A DNA stretch of 64,000 nt from contig VICG01000007.1 in assembly GCA_008692225.1 (NCBI GenBank), forward strand, positions 903,501-967,500, written 5' to 3'. This DNA is from Monilinia fructicola. Its lineage: Eukaryota > Ascomycota > Leotiomycetes > Helotiales > Sclerotiniaceae. Position numbers and translations under genes: made by a program. Shown here piece by piece: positions 44,640 through 58,600 of this stretch (within the stretch, counting starts at the first letter, position 1; every line of letters begins with the position of its first letter). The notes beneath the pieces are model-generated. The model was given only the letters and a program-made list of their open reading frames with translations. It was not told the DNA's origin and did not search any database.

Positions 44640-46123
44640 ACCCGCTGTCAACAGCCACACCTCTTCCCGTTCATTGATCTCTGCATCCTTCCTCAAGAAC
44701 AATACACAATCAAGCTATGTGATCTCGGTCAAAGTTGGAAAGCCCCTCAAGACATCGATCTGGTTATCGCTACAGGTAGTAGCGATACTTGGTTAGTGGC
44801 TGCTACTGCAGACTTATGCATCGACGATGTGTTGCTATCACAGTATTATAGCCCTTGTATCACTCCATGTATGTATTCTATTCATATCTTGGTTCACCAA
44901 TCGCAGAACAGAGGAGGTCTTCGATGTTCAAGCTATTATGCACAATTTGAAACACACAATCATAGATATGAACATGGTTCATGCACGTAAACTGATACAC
45001 AAATTAGTTGGTCCAAATAAATCTTCCTCAATAAATCAGAGTGTCACCGAGGATACATTCAACATACAGTATTTTGACGGATCAGTATCCCAAGGGACCT
45101 ACATTACAGACAGCTTTTTCCTCGGCAACGCTACCATACACTCTCTACAAATGGGTCTCGCAAAAATACATCCATCTCAATCGGCGTCCTTGGACTCGGT
45201 TATGCCGTTGGCGAAGCCTCCAACACCATCTATCCAAATATATGGACTCTCTGCTCTCCCAAAATCTCATCAACACAAAAAGTCTTTAGCCTATACCTGG
45301 ATTCTGCTTCCTCATCTACAGGCTCCATTCTCTTTGGCGCAATCGATACCACTAAATTCATTGATGAACTGGTGTTGATAGATATAGTACCGCAGCCGAT
45401 ATGGAATGGCTCGATATTTTTACTCGGCATTTGCGGTTGAGCTCGTTGGAATGGGAATTACAGTTCAGGGAGGCAAAACTACAAATTTTACTAATTCTCC
45501 CGCAGTCGTCGTCTTACAATCCGAGGTTGCGATCACTACTTTACCGGCTGACTTTACTGGCCCTCTATTCAAATACTTTAACGCCTATGACGATACGCAG
45601 TTCACTGCAATGTGTACATACCCTGTTCACTCCTTAAAAACCACTCTCTTCAACAGTCAATTATCTATTCTCCTCATCTTCCGCCTCTATCATGATCAAG
45701 ATTCCTCTCTCGGAACTTATTTTCCCGCTTACAAACCCCATTTACGCACTTTATGATGGTGATGTTCTTCCCGATTTACCATTTAGTGGCGAGGCATGTG
45801 CTTTTGGCATTTTTAACGGAAGCGATGGCTACTACGTTTTGGGAGATACGTTCTTGAGGAGTGCATATGTTGTGTACGATTTGGACAATAATCAAGTTGG
45901 ACTAGCGCAGGCAAACTTCGAGGCTTCGAATAAGAGCTCAAGTTCACAGGCAGGCGGTGGGAGCATTTTGGAGTTAAAGGCGGGAGAAACGGGTATTCCA
46001 GCTTTGAGAAGTAGACTTCTGAGTACGAGTACCAGTTCAGTGGAGCCGAAACCTACCAGCAGCGGGAGCAGGACAAGTACAGGAACTCTGGCTGCTACAA
46101 CAACAGCCATACAAGACAGGTAA
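44640..46123 (+). pseudogene. Aspartic protease (A1, yapsin-like) pseudogene lacking both catalytic Asp
   Basis: Fragments in three frames follow a secreted A1 aspartic protease. The order is SSYVISVKVGKP, VIATGSSDTW, a flap-side part, SQGTYITDSFFLGNATIHSL, GVLGLGYAVGEASNTIYPNI, SLYLDSASSSTGSILFGAID, GMGITVQGGKTTNFTNS, GYYVLGDTFLRSAYVVYDLD, NNQVGLAQANF, and a Ser/Thr-rich tail suited to a GPI protein. The first active-site motif DTGS reads ATGS (Ala codon at 44769-44771). The second DSG reads QSE (45517-45525). Frameshifts fall near 44740, 45150 and 45400, and the segment around 45620-45680 is out of register too. Loss of both catalytic residues by substitution cannot be a run-length error, so the gene is dead or, less likely, a non-enzymatic relative. 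Confidence 0.75.
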
Positions 46124-47236
46124 AAGTGATGGAGTAGCTTCTATATCGAGAAACATCGATCTAAGAATTCTCTGTGTCATGGTACTGGGAGGGTTAATGT
46201 TTTCTGGTGGAATGGTGATACAGTAAGGATTGATGAGGGGAATCATAGAGCAGAACGAAGAGAGTAAGTATAAGCGCATTGTTACAGATTAGCCTAGACG
46301 TGGTGCACATCATCACTTGTTCATAGAAATACAAGCGGTCTAATTCACAGATTCATCCTACCTGGAACTGGCATCTTTCAAGTGAAGCCTGAGTAACTAT
46401 TTGGTAGAGAACATGGATTATAACATTGAGAACCACTTCAATGCTTGAAGTTCAGAGCGCTGATTCTATTATTCAATCTAAATTATCATACTTTATATAA
46501 CTCGTATCTAGCTATACTATATACTAGTTTGAGTGCACTCTGCGTGTACGCCTATACCAGCAACTTTCGACTAACATACATATCGCTATAAATATAGTTT
46601 TGTATTTATATCTTTGCAAACATCACTTGTATATTCTTATGAAGTAATAGTTGGATCTTATTTCGGCACGTTTAGAGAGTCAATCCCATTTTTTATTTAT
46701 TTCATATATTGCTTTTGCAAAGAATGGTTGAAGTTTAGCATATACTCTGTACGAGCAGAAGACCGGACCTTTGTTCCGTATGCATAGAACTAAAGCGTGC
46801 CCCTCACCATATCCATTCAAAAGCAATAACCTGCATATACATTCCCCGCTTCTTGGTTTACTAATCTGCATACATGCATACATACATACATACATACATA
46901 CATACATCGGATGCAGAAAGAGACAAGCCTTACATTCTAATCCTGGCTTGACGTTCTTTGTGAGGGGTTATGGCCAATGATTCTCGGTTTTGGAAGGGGG
47001 TTTTGTTTATGATGTCAATCGATGGCATGTAATTGGGATGTATTTGTAAGAAAAGATTTGGAATCTATGAAATTTCAAATCCAGTCTAGGTATTCTTCTT
47101 CTTCTCCTTTCTCTTGATATATCGATTTCCCTTCTACCATTTCCTTTGCTGCTTGTTAAACATATTGAAGGACTGTTTTCAATTTCAAATAGCAAAAACT
47201 CAAAGCAGATTGATACCAAACTCTGCGAATTCAACT
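46124..47236. other. Intergenic with (CATA)n
   Basis: No gene. A (CATA)n array lies at 46873-46909, and AT-rich sequence at 46480-46640. The right end is the promoter of the reductase gene. Confidence 0.5.
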
Positions 47237-48851
47237 ATGGCTTCTCCAGATACCCCGAAAGTTGCACTGATCTCAGGGGCAAATGGCATTACGGGCTCTG
47301 CAGTCTTGAAACAACTCTGCAGAAATCCGATTTGGTAAGTTTGTAAATTACTACGCGCAATCTCATTCGTTGTCTTCATACAATATATCCACAAAACGAT
47401 ATGCCTGACTATACATCCACGAAACGATAGGTCTGAATACTGCTGCTCATCCGATACTGTTGAAACCGCAAATAGCTAACATTTTCTTTTCTCCGCCACC
47501 AGGACCCGTATAATCGCCATATCGCGGTCTCCACCCAGCAATCTCCCTTCCGATCCTCGAATTGAATTCCACTCCCTCGATGCCACGGTCTCTGTTGGTG
47601 AGGTTGCTGAAGCCTTAACTTCTAAGGGTGTCACAAATGTCACGCATTACTTCCACTATGCCTACATACATACCGACTATGACCATCCCCAGCACTTGGA
47701 AAAGATGGCCGAGGACAATGTTCCTCTGTTCAAAAACATCCTTACAGCTGTTGATCTAACCTCACGCGATACTCGTAAGCAATCATTTCTCCAACATCAC
47801 ACCGCGTTCCAAGCCGTAAAACCAACATTATATCTCTATTTTTTTTTGTTCTGTCTTACACTATGCCTCCTCATTCTCCCACAACCATGAATTTCAAGCC
47901 AACTGCTAAGTTCCCTGACAATAGTCCATCGTGTTATTCTCCAGACCGGCGGAAAAAACTACGGTTTGATGCTGGTTCCTCCAGCTTCAGAACCCATGAC
48001 CGAAGATGCTCACCGAGTGACCGATCCCTCTTCACGTAAGCTTGATCACTTGATTCTTATCACAACATAGTATCCAATGTCCAAGCCTCCTTGGATTATC
48101 CTCTTAACCATCTCTGGTATCTTGAAGAATCACCACGGAAAGAAGCCCTTTCAGAGAGACGCAACGACTGACGCCCAGAAATCATAGTTCCCAATTTCTA
48201 CTATCTGCAAGAAGATTTCCTGTGGTCTCTCTCCGAAGAACGCTCTTTGGAACTGGAACATCACAATGCCCTTCTGGATATCTGGCTATGCCGGAAAGTC
48301 AGGTAATAGCTGGACGACGTCAGCTGCTGTGTACTTCAGCTTGCTTAAAGCCCTCGGAAAACCTGCTGTATTCCCTGGCGGCGAAGATGAATTTTATGGA
48401 AAATGGGGAAAGGGACAGTATTTCAGCACTAGCTGGGTTACTGCGGAATTCACGGAGTGGGTTGGCTTTGAATGAAGACCCTGCAGTACAGAATCAGAAA
48501 TTTAATATTGTGGATGACACCGTGACTACATTCCGCGATATTTTCGAAGGAATAGGAAAGTATTTCGGAGTTGAGACGAAGGTTGAGCGGAAATACGATT
48601 TGATGAGTGAAGTCAAAGAATTGGAAAAGCAGTGGCCGGAGATTGTGCAGAAACATGGAGGGAAGCAAGGAGCATTGAGCCTTTGCACATGGGATGCATT
48701 CGTGTATGCAATGAGTGCCGGGGAATGGGGAAGCGTGGTCAACATGGACAAAGCGAGGAAGGCGGGGTGGACGAAGAAAGTTGATACTTTGAAGGAAATG
48801 GAGAAAATATTCGACGAGATGAAGAGAGATGGGTGGATCCCAGATGTTTAA
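47237..48851 (+). CDS. PRISE-type short-chain reductase (progesterone 5-beta-reductase/iridoid synthase-like)
   Basis: Four exons: 47237-47334, 47503-47774, 47925-48035 and 48188-48851; about 380 residues. The N-terminus has the nucleotide-binding motif VALISGANGITGSAVLKQL, then RIIAISRSPP. The PRISE catalytic motifs follow: LQTGGKNYGLML (with the conserved Lys) and PNFYYLQEDFLW (with the conserved Tyr). Family members are NAD(P)H-dependent extended SDR enzymes that reduce enone substrates. Fungal substrates are mostly unknown. Exon 4 changes frame twice: an extra T near 48247 (before WNWNITMPFW) and an extra G near 48460 (before ALNEDPAVQNQKF). Removing both gives one continuous C-terminus ending at 48851, so sequence error is likely. 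Splice phases agree at all three introns. Confidence 0.8.
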
Positions 48852-50736
48852 GGGAGGGCTAGCTAGCAGGAACATAGGTTATGTACGGATAACAGTCTAG
48901 TAATTGTTCTTAGCCAGGTTTAAGCATCCGAACTTCAAACAATTTCTCTATGAACCTTTTCTAATCGAGTGACCAATGGTGGTCAAAGGGTTGAGCGAGA
49001 TATATCACGTTTTCCTGGCCATAAGGTGGTGAAGACACCGAATTTAAGCGAACAAGCAAAATGATGATGATAAGAATAATGTGAACAGTTACGTGCATAT
49101 GATGGGAGCTCGTTGACTCTCCAAAAGATCTTAGATATTTCCGTCTCCTCAAAGTTAGAATTATAGATACTGATGCATAACTACAGTTCGTGGCATTACA
49201 CTGAACTCGTACCCCTCAGTCCATCTTTTGAGCATGAAGCAGTTGTTTTCTAGCTCAAAATATGATATGGCCGCTTGCCCTACTTGTTACTTCTGAGCTT
49301 CAAAGTTGCTACTCTTGAAAATGTTGCAAAACATGGTACATCAAGGCTAGTAACAACAGTGATGATATCATCGATTCATTGAGGCAAGACACACCAATCT
49401 ATGAATCCAAGGAAATACGGGGAAAGCCGATATGAAGAAACCAGGGCACGAACATAAAAGCATAAACAGAGGATCTAATGTATTGCAGCACACAGATTTC
49501 AGATCCTCAACAATTTAGAAATTTGGGGAAGACACTCGCTGGGCAATACTCGACAACTGTTTACAGTAAGAGCACTCGCTGCATACCAAACTTGGCAGTG
49601 CTACTTTCTTTGTTTTTCTCTCTCTTTTTCTTTTTGAAAATGTCAGTTAGTGAAAGTTGGATTATTTGAGGAAGGCAACTTTGCTGTTATCTCGTACTTG
49701 AAGAGTGTAGAACCATTACTAAAATGATATAACTTACTCAGAATAGCTTCGATACGGTACCTCACTGCCTTTCAACCTTGATTTCAAAGCTTTAGGCGAG
49801 TATATCAATACTGATACCAATATGACATCGTTATATTGTTTTAGATATCAAACTTTAGAATAGTTTGTCATAGGAGTCGCAATGTTCTTCGCGTTTTGTC
49901 GTTAGGTGATGATCTCGGTAACCTTACAGATTAGAATACTCACTCTGCGCCTTCTACGATCAACGGTTAGACTAAGAATGAATGAACACCTCAAATTGAG
50001 CCTCTAAGCTATTAATCAATAGATGTTGAAAAATTTAGACGCTTTTTATTTATCAGAAAGTTTTAATGAAAAAAGATAGTACAGGGGGGCACCTTCAATT
50101 TGAAAACTCTTTGGAAAAAGGGCTAATTCCTCATCAAAAGCTAAAAATAACGTGTAGATTTGGATTAGTTTACGAATTGAAATCTCAATTTCCATCGAAA
50201 ACGTATCATTCTATACTCAACTATCACAAAGCAGTATTGTATGGTTTCGGCACTTTAGAGGGTAATGCGACAGATAAAAAGAACAATCTACTCGACTATA
50301 GATCTTCTATCTGAGGTTTGGATGCATTGTGATGTGGCAATGAGACAAAATTTCATTCAAGTATAAGCACGAGCACAAGCTTTCCATGGAGAGAAAACAG
50401 GCCAATTATGCTTTCTGGTTTGAATTGAGGCCATGATCAGCTTTGAGAGCTATATGATTTGAAAGAGTCGCAAGAAAAACCCATTAGAAGATGCAAATTT
50501 GCTTCGAGGAATTCAAACGAGCATGTACGAGTAAGAGCCCTGATCTTCATTTTGCCACGTGACTTGAGATAATTGTGATGGTTCGTCCTGAGCAGTGTTT
50601 GGGCAAAGAAGAACTGAATGACATTTGAAAAAGAAATGTGTTGATAGACATATGATGGTGCACGGCTATGAGCATGGAAACATGCAGTATGAGACCGAAG
50701 AAATTATGCATGGATGCACGTATCCGTTTGTAAGTA
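48852..50736. other. Intergenic, no gene seen
   Basis: About 1.9 kb without recognisable coding or RNA features. The 82-codon ORF at 50066-50314 has no family signature. Confidence 0.45.
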
Positions 50737-50968
50737 CTCTCCCCCCCCGGAATAAATGTTAAAGTATGGGTCGGCCCATATAAATCTAGCAAATAGTTTT
50801 TATCATTGGACCTCGATTTTGCCAATAGCTCAAGGATAAAAATTTGCTAAATTCCACCCTGATTCAACTAAAAGATCAAAATCTGGCTTGTGCAAAGGAT
50901 TATAACCAATCAGATGAAGCAAACTGGGGAGGATCCATCAATTAACATTTATTCCGGGGGGGGGAGAG
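50737..50968. mobile_element. Stowaway-like MITE, 232 bp
   Basis: Inverted termini CTCTCCCCCCCCGGAATAAA at the left and its complement at the right match over about 26 bases; the only difference is C8 versus G9 in the run. The element is flanked by TA at 50735-50736 and 50969-50970, the Tc1/mariner target duplication. The terminal motif with GGAATAAATGTTAA recalls plant Stowaway MITEs. There is no ORF inside. Near-identical ends suggest recent mobility. Confidence 0.85.
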
Positions 50969-50970
50969 TA

Positions 50971-52695
50971 CAGGTATTCGCATTCGCATTGAGAGCCATT
51001 GAGCATATTACATATATTATTATCAACATCCCTTGAGAGCCTTCAATTCTTTCCCAACCAAGGAACTTACTACCGTTTAACTGGTTCAATACATACCAAC
51101 TTCGATTTGAGAAGCCTTCAGCATCGCATGTCCGAGCAGTTGGTAGCCGGAACAGAAATTCCAGTGGATCTCTCAGTCTTTTGTGAGTCGTGACGCTGAT
51201 GTATGTATTCATAACCTATCTAGTACCTTCCAAGTTCCAACAGCTACATTGACAAGCATGAAAGTAAGATCTTACCTACTTAGGTATGCACTCTGTATGT
51301 AACATTTGAGAAGGTTCGATGGTTTATTTGACTAACAATATCTAGATCAGTTTATATCATCAGTACAGAGTACACACCTTCCCCATGATTCAATGTCGGC
51401 ATGAGCGAAACATGGGATATTACAACCTGTGCTACCAAGTTCCAACTGCTGCTCAATGGCCCGCCTTTCTTTCAACACTGCAACCAAAGTGGATTCAGAA
51501 AACGTGAAGAATACTTGGACAAATAATGATTGTTCTTTCTTATTACTAAGATCATCTGGACATCAAAATTCTATGGGGTAATCATCTATGAGGTTAGTCC
51601 GTTATGCACGGCATCAGATCTGGACTTGTTCGGTGGAGTGTTCTTTGTGAGGGCTGCCGAATGAGTCCAACCATAGCAGTGAGATACCAACGATATACTT
51701 GGTACGTACGTTACTTTTTTAAAACAAGCCATCGACCTACGATACTTTGATCACGGGACAAGTAGTCCGGTACTTTACTTCAAACATGCTCCGAATAATG
51801 AATGATTGCTGCAAGTGTAGTCGATTAATCATCGAAAGAATGAATCTATATATACATATCGCTTCCGAGTCGGAATGTTTGGTCATCGGGACAAGTACCC
51901 CCAGGAAGCTCGGCTGCAGACGTTCTTCATGTCAGGCATTGCCAGCATTGCCAGCATGGCTCCAGACTAGCTAGCCACCCCTAGACGAAAATCACACCTT
52001 CCTCATCGACGAGTCATCGTAGACGACAATATCATCCAATGATATAAACGTGAGCTTAAAACTTGCCATCTTATCCATTTTCATAAGCAATTCATAAGTG
52101 GAACTCGTTATTGTCGCAAATTCACAAGAAATGAAAGATTGAAGAGGTAGCGGAATTTTAGCATTAGAGCTGCATTCCTCCAAGCTTACCTTACAGTTAG
52201 TTACTGTAGCGAGTGTTTCTCCTACATCCCAACCACTTATATTTTTTGAATCTTGAATCTATCATCGGGAAAATTTCCAACTGTGGAAATGAAGAATAAG
52301 ATCGAACTGAGATTTCGGTCACCGGAACATTGTGCCGGGGTTGGACGTTTTTATCATGCTGCTGCTGCATCTGCGCTGTGCACCTTAATCATGCAGAGTA
52401 ATTCCACGTTACACTCAATCTACCTGGACCAGTTAGACACATCATTTCTTCTCTCTACTGCTCTACATTTCCGCAGTTTCCTTTCCTGCAGTGGCCCGGA
52501 ACTCTTTTGTCAGAAAATCCTTGCTGCATTTATATTTTTCTGCCCCACCTTAGAGCCACACCATTGAATTCAAGCAATGAACAAATACTCGTAAGCTGCA
52601 CCTGCAAAATGGACTCTATTTCCTGGCCTTTTAAATAAATTCCATGGAATATCACCCTGTGTTATTTCTCAGTCCGAATATCATTTCACTATCTC
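50971..52695. other. Intergenic, no gene seen
   Basis: Between the MITE and the large plus-strand gene. ACTGTATG/TACCTAC motifs are scattered. No gene supported. Confidence 0.45.
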
Positions 52696-55600
52696 ATGAT
52701 ATCATTGAGACCAACGAAAATGGGTAAACGGGACGACATATGTTCTTTTCTCGGGTATGAAAAGGATAACCCAACCAAAGATCGTCGAAATCTCTTAAAA
52801 GCGACTTCTACGTTCCTCGCTGACTATGAATCTCGCGGGAGCAAGGTTTATGGGAAAAAAGCCGAGTCCATTGGAGGTCGGCTATGTGCAATGAACTTCC
52901 TAGAAGAAGAAGGCAGAGGGGACAGGTTTTGGCCGCCTACATCGGACGGAAGCCTAGTTTACGAAAACTCCCGTGATAAAGAAATGTAAGTGACCTGGAA
53001 GCTTTATTCTTCCCCATCTGTGCCGCCCTAGTCTAAACATCTCATTCTAGTATCATCGAAAACGTAGCCGACCTCTTTCTCATCCACGCCAGGTCCAACT
53101 ATTGCAAACTGGTATGTACAGTTTTTGTCTAATTTTGTTTCGTGAAATATGGCTAGCCTGATGGATTGTCTTGCATCGTTTGCCATGATATGCGAAAATA
53201 TTAATTTCCCGTGTGGGAGCTAACGCCACACTCATGCAGCATGCGAAACGGAGGAGCAAAAAACACAATGACACCTCCCCGACATCAAATGTTAATAGTG
53301 AACATATTAACAATAAGCCCCCAACTTCACTCATACCCGAGGTATCTCTTTCTGTGACTCTCTATCGTTGGTTTCAGAATAATAATCATACACATAGGAA
53401 ACATACTCAGAAGACGAAGAACCACAATTCACTTATAGCTCGACTGTAATGACCATCGAGCCGGAATTATGTCTTGCTCCCTGGTTGGATCCGCCAAAGA
53501 GATTTGACCGTAACGTGGCTATCCCCTGGGCAGAAAGCCTGAACCCCAAAAATCTTCCCAACCCCCCTGTACGATTAGGAAAAAAACTGGTTATCACAGG
53601 TTGTTCTCTCAAATATGACTACATATATACAGACTGACTTGAAATTTAGGAAAATGTACGATGGCCGTCTGCAGTCGACAAAGAAATTCAGTATTTTATG
53701 CATCGATGGCTGTTCTACTATACTGTGGATTTGGAGAGTGGGACAGATGATGGAATTCAGAGTCTGGTGAATCTCTTAAGAAATGACAAGGGAGCGAGTG
53801 CGGAGCTAGATAATACCCAACTTCGAGAGTTCAGAAAGCGAATTGTCGATAGAGTGAAGTTCTTCACAGAAACATTCATCAATCACCAGTTCGTCGAACT
53901 ACAAGCCGACGGTGTTCCTCAGATGACGGGAAGGTTTCGCAATATTTGGACAACCCTCAAATATGAAACGCCCACTCCGCGCATCAACTCTCGACGCCGT
54001 AGCGTTGAAGTTGAAGCACCGAGAGAAAGTCCTCGGAAGCGACGCAAACTTTCCAAGAAAGCCGAAGAAAATGTGATAGATATTAATCGGCCAAAGAGAA
54101 AACCTTGGAGCGAACATGCCTGGAGACGAAAGACAATTCCCCCTCCTGCGGATATGACTTTTCCAAATCTTTTTCGGAGGAAAAGTTCTAATACAGATCC
54201 CGTGACCGAGGTAGAGTCTCCCCAAAGTACCGTAGATGAGGAAAGTGAAAGAAGTGTATCTGAAGAAAGCCAGATACATCAGGACTTAGAAGTATTATCT
54301 GCACCATCCATATTTCTTTTTATGTCCACTTTGCTGATTGTATTTAGACCTCCATGAGAAATCCAAAAGTGTCTGTAGAGGTTTCTCCGCTCAAAAAATA
54401 TGTACATTCCAAGTCTGATGTCGCCATAAAAATGGAAGAGGAATCTACAATAGAAGTTTCACAGCCCATGTCGACTATTATGGAATCATCAGACGATAAA
54501 TACCGTAGCGAAATAATGAAAAAAGTGCCTCTTGCTGATGGGAAAGTCACGAAGACTTCGTCTCCTAATCCAAGCGATATACCCGCATTCGAACAGACAC
54601 TCCGGTGCATGGAAGATGACGCAAACGTTGCTGAAAGCCAACTACCTCTTCCGCGTCAATTGAATGATAAGCCAGAGAATAACCGTCTCTCAAAAGAACC
54701 TCGACTCCAACATGTCCCTACCATTGTAAACCAATTATTGGAAACAGTCGGAGCTCAGGTTGGCGAAGTGGTCGATGCTCAAACACAAGTTAATGGCCCT
54801 GCTCAACTATTACCGAAAGTCGACAATCGGAGAAAGCTTCCACAGACTACAGATGTATCTCCATCACCTGAAACCAATGAAACAACACAAATAATAGTCG
54901 AACCGAATAGCCAGTCGTTGCGCCCTGATGGAAACGGACAGTCTTCAAGTCAAGAATTAGCGGAACTGGCAAGTGCGACACAAGTAGCAGATCGCACCGA
55001 TGAGAACCTTAGAGGAAGAACTTCGTCAGATGAAATTGCAATGGAGAATAATGATCAAAATTCCTCTAATTTGGTTGCACCGTCGGCCAAAAGTTCCTCT
55101 GAAACCCCTAAAAAATATGGCCCTTTTCACGATCTCGAATATCTGAACAAACTTTTCTCGTCGAGTGGTTCTCGGCCTACAGAAACTTACAGATTACGTA
55201 GTACTGCCAGTATTTCTCCAACATCAAGTGCAGAAACTCATACACGCGGGATGAATATGAATTTTAGTCCGGTCCACGCCACTCAAAAACCTACGTCGCC
55301 GCCGATTGCGCCACCGGCCAATATCAATCCAAAAGTCGACCATCATAAACAGCCTCCAATACAGGGTGATCCACCTGTAGCTAGTCTCATCACAAATGGG
55401 CCAAAGACTTCAGAGCATAGTTCAGAGAAGACTGATTCCCAACTCAGTAAATCTGGTCAGATTTCCTTTTTAGATGCTTTAGAAACGGAACGAAAACCAT
55501 TTGAAAAAAGTATTTCAAGTTTTACAAGAACTCCCCTGCCATCGCTCCCTTTGACGTCTAGCAATAGTCAGAAGCTAACAAGCACGTGCCCTGTTACCCG

Positions 55601-58600
55601 ATCTTCTCCCACGACCATGGAGGGAAGCCATACGCAGACATACAAACCACATTCATTGCAACCACAAATGGCCATTCAAGACTCTCAAGCATCTTTGTGT
55701 GAGCCTTTGATAGCTACATTCAAACCCATCAATCGTCCGATGAACGGATCCAATGTTCCCCCATCAATTCATCCACTCACATCCCCAACAGAGCCCTCCC
55801 TGCAGTCTCCTGTCCCGATAACTCACGATTCTGGTACAACTACCCATCAGCCACGTATTGAATCACAAGAAACGCCAAGCCAAAGACAGCTACAAGATAT
55901 ATATCCTAGTTATGAAAGCCGTGAAACCATGCCTCGTCAGAATGTTGCATACGAACCCACTATCACGAGTGCATCATCAGACTTCTCATGGACCAGAGAC
56001 CCTAACCTCAATCCGCACCCTATTAACACCCAGAACGGAGTTTATCCAATGGCATTTATCAAGAAGTTGACGTCATCGAAAAACGTCGTATGGACGCCGG
56101 AAACTTCCCGAAAAAGAACACTTGAAGGTACAGGTGCAAAACCCAGAAAGACAAAGTCAAGGAAGAAGTCAGGGTTCCCCGAAAAGCTTTCTACGGAATC
56201 TGCTACTGTTCAGTACTCACCAGCGCCACCCTCTCGCTCGATTAAGGATATACCTCCTTCAGTGATGCAGATACAATCACCGCGACCGCTTGTTCATGAT
56301 CGGAAACACTCTCCTAAGCCACCCCATCCAGATCTCATTAATCATCTACGGATTATGGATGAGAATATGGGTGTGAATACAGGAGCGTCTCATCAACCTG
56401 CTTTCAAGACTGGCAATGCGCTTCCATCAACTGCGAATCTACAACAAACCAGCCACACCGAGAATGCGGATCAGAATATTAAATATCATGCCAAACAAGA
56501 TCAAAACATTTTGAGCTACCTCCCCTTGCAAGAAAATACACATTCAGCCCTCGATAGCTCCTCTCAAGGTTGGGGCAAAATAAAGCCTTCTGCGGATGTG
56601 CATCATGCGACTTCCGTCGCCGTTGCTTCGTCGACACAACAGCGAACATCAGGCACACCGCAGATTTTGCCTTCACCTGTTGGAAACCCACGAATTACTC
56701 GTGCTGAGAACAGCATAGTCGAATATGGTGCACAACAAGACAAAAGACTGCCCAATCTTGGAGAAGAAAATGGAAGCGGTTCTCGGGATGGCATACGGCA
56801 AAATCAAGTGCCCCCTGATATTAGTGATTATACTGGAATCAATCTACAAATTGGTAGAACTCAGAGCCATATGCCATCCAACGTCAGTAACAAAAGCAGA
56901 GTCAACGTTGAGAATCGCGATCAGCCATCAAATTTTGCAAATCTTGGGTATTCCCAACAAGCGCGTCCTGTGGAGACGGGGATTAGACACAGAAACTTCA
57001 TGAATAATGGAAAGGGGTCTACAGTTCCTCAAAGTGGCTCCCACGTATACAATCATGCTCAACCTTCACAACCTCCAACGGATACCAACCAATATTTGAA
57101 CCAGGAGTCACAGGTACTCAGACATGAGAATCAAAATCAAAATAACCCTTCATCTCCAGCATCTTATCGGTCACAGGATCCATGGTGGAACTCGTTAGCA
57201 GCCAATTACAATATCAAAAAAATATCTCAACCACGCTCGAGATTTGTCTCGCACTCTGACACTGATACTCAAAATGAGCGCTTGATGAGCAATGAGTCTA
57301 CTATCTCAGAATCCAAAACCGATTCACCAGTTCAAGCCGTAAATCAGGAAGTTCTGCCTGGCATGAGACGAGTGGAACCTCAAGCTTCAGAACCCTCACA
57401 TCCCACAAGTAGTCAATCTGCTAACCCCAAGGCATATCGCCAGACTCCGGAAAGCCAACACACCGATAAACGCCCGGTACAATCACCCAATACACAAGTT
57501 CAACCTGCACGTGGCTACTCCAGTGATCAATATTCGGCTCAACTATCACCGATTCAGCCGTCTTGTATATCAAGTCAAAGCGTGCCTCCACCTTCGGTTA
57601 TTCGGACTCCATCCCAACACAATCAATCTTCGAATCAAATTTCAAATGGAACAGCACCATCCCCGAGAACTGAATTCTATCAGCCTCCTAGTCAACTGTC
57701 TAATGTTTGTAACATATCCAAAGGCCAGTACATTAACGATACTTCTGGTCAACTCCCTAATACACAAAGTGCCGATTTCCACCATCGATATTACAGCCAG
57801 CCCCCCATCCAACTCAATGCTATCCAAAATTCGCAATTACAAAACCAATCTACAAATAAACCTACTCAGGTTTCTCCCATTCAAGCATCATCTCCAAAAA
57901 ATCAACATACTGACCCACATGCAATTCAACAAGGCTCGTCGGCTCAAGTCCCTTACAATCCAGAGTATAATGAGCTAGAGAATCAAGCAGCTTCACAGTA
58001 TCAACATATTAAATGGGCCCGGCATCCTACGGAGGCTCAAAAGTCCACACATGAACAGCGGCAAACATTCAACGGGCAACAACCTCCCGATCGGACTCAT
58101 TATCAACTGCATGATCCGAGGTCTCAGGTCTCAATGAACTCGGACATTTCATCTCCCAGGCAGCCTCCTGCTGCTACAAATCAAGCTTTAAATAAATCGC
58201 AATCTGCAAGCATTCAAAACCACTCAGCTCGATCATCACCAGCACCTAACCTGTCTACTATACTCAACCATAGTCTCCCACCAACGCCTCCAACACCGGC
58301 CGTTATTCCTACCCCTAGGTTGGATAGTATCACGCAATATTCACCTGGGACTCATCCCATAGCAGGAAGTACCACCCGACAACAAGGATTAGCCATCGGT
58401 GCCACCCCCAAACTGGATACTATCTCTCAGTACCCGCCAATGATGCATCCTCTAGCGGGAAGCCCTACTCATCAACAAATCTCAGCCGTCACTCACACCC
58501 CCAAGCTAGATGTTACCTATCCATATTCACCAATCACTCATCCCCTGGCGACTCCTCAACCAACACCCACGACACCTCAAGCTGTGGGACCAAAGCTCGA

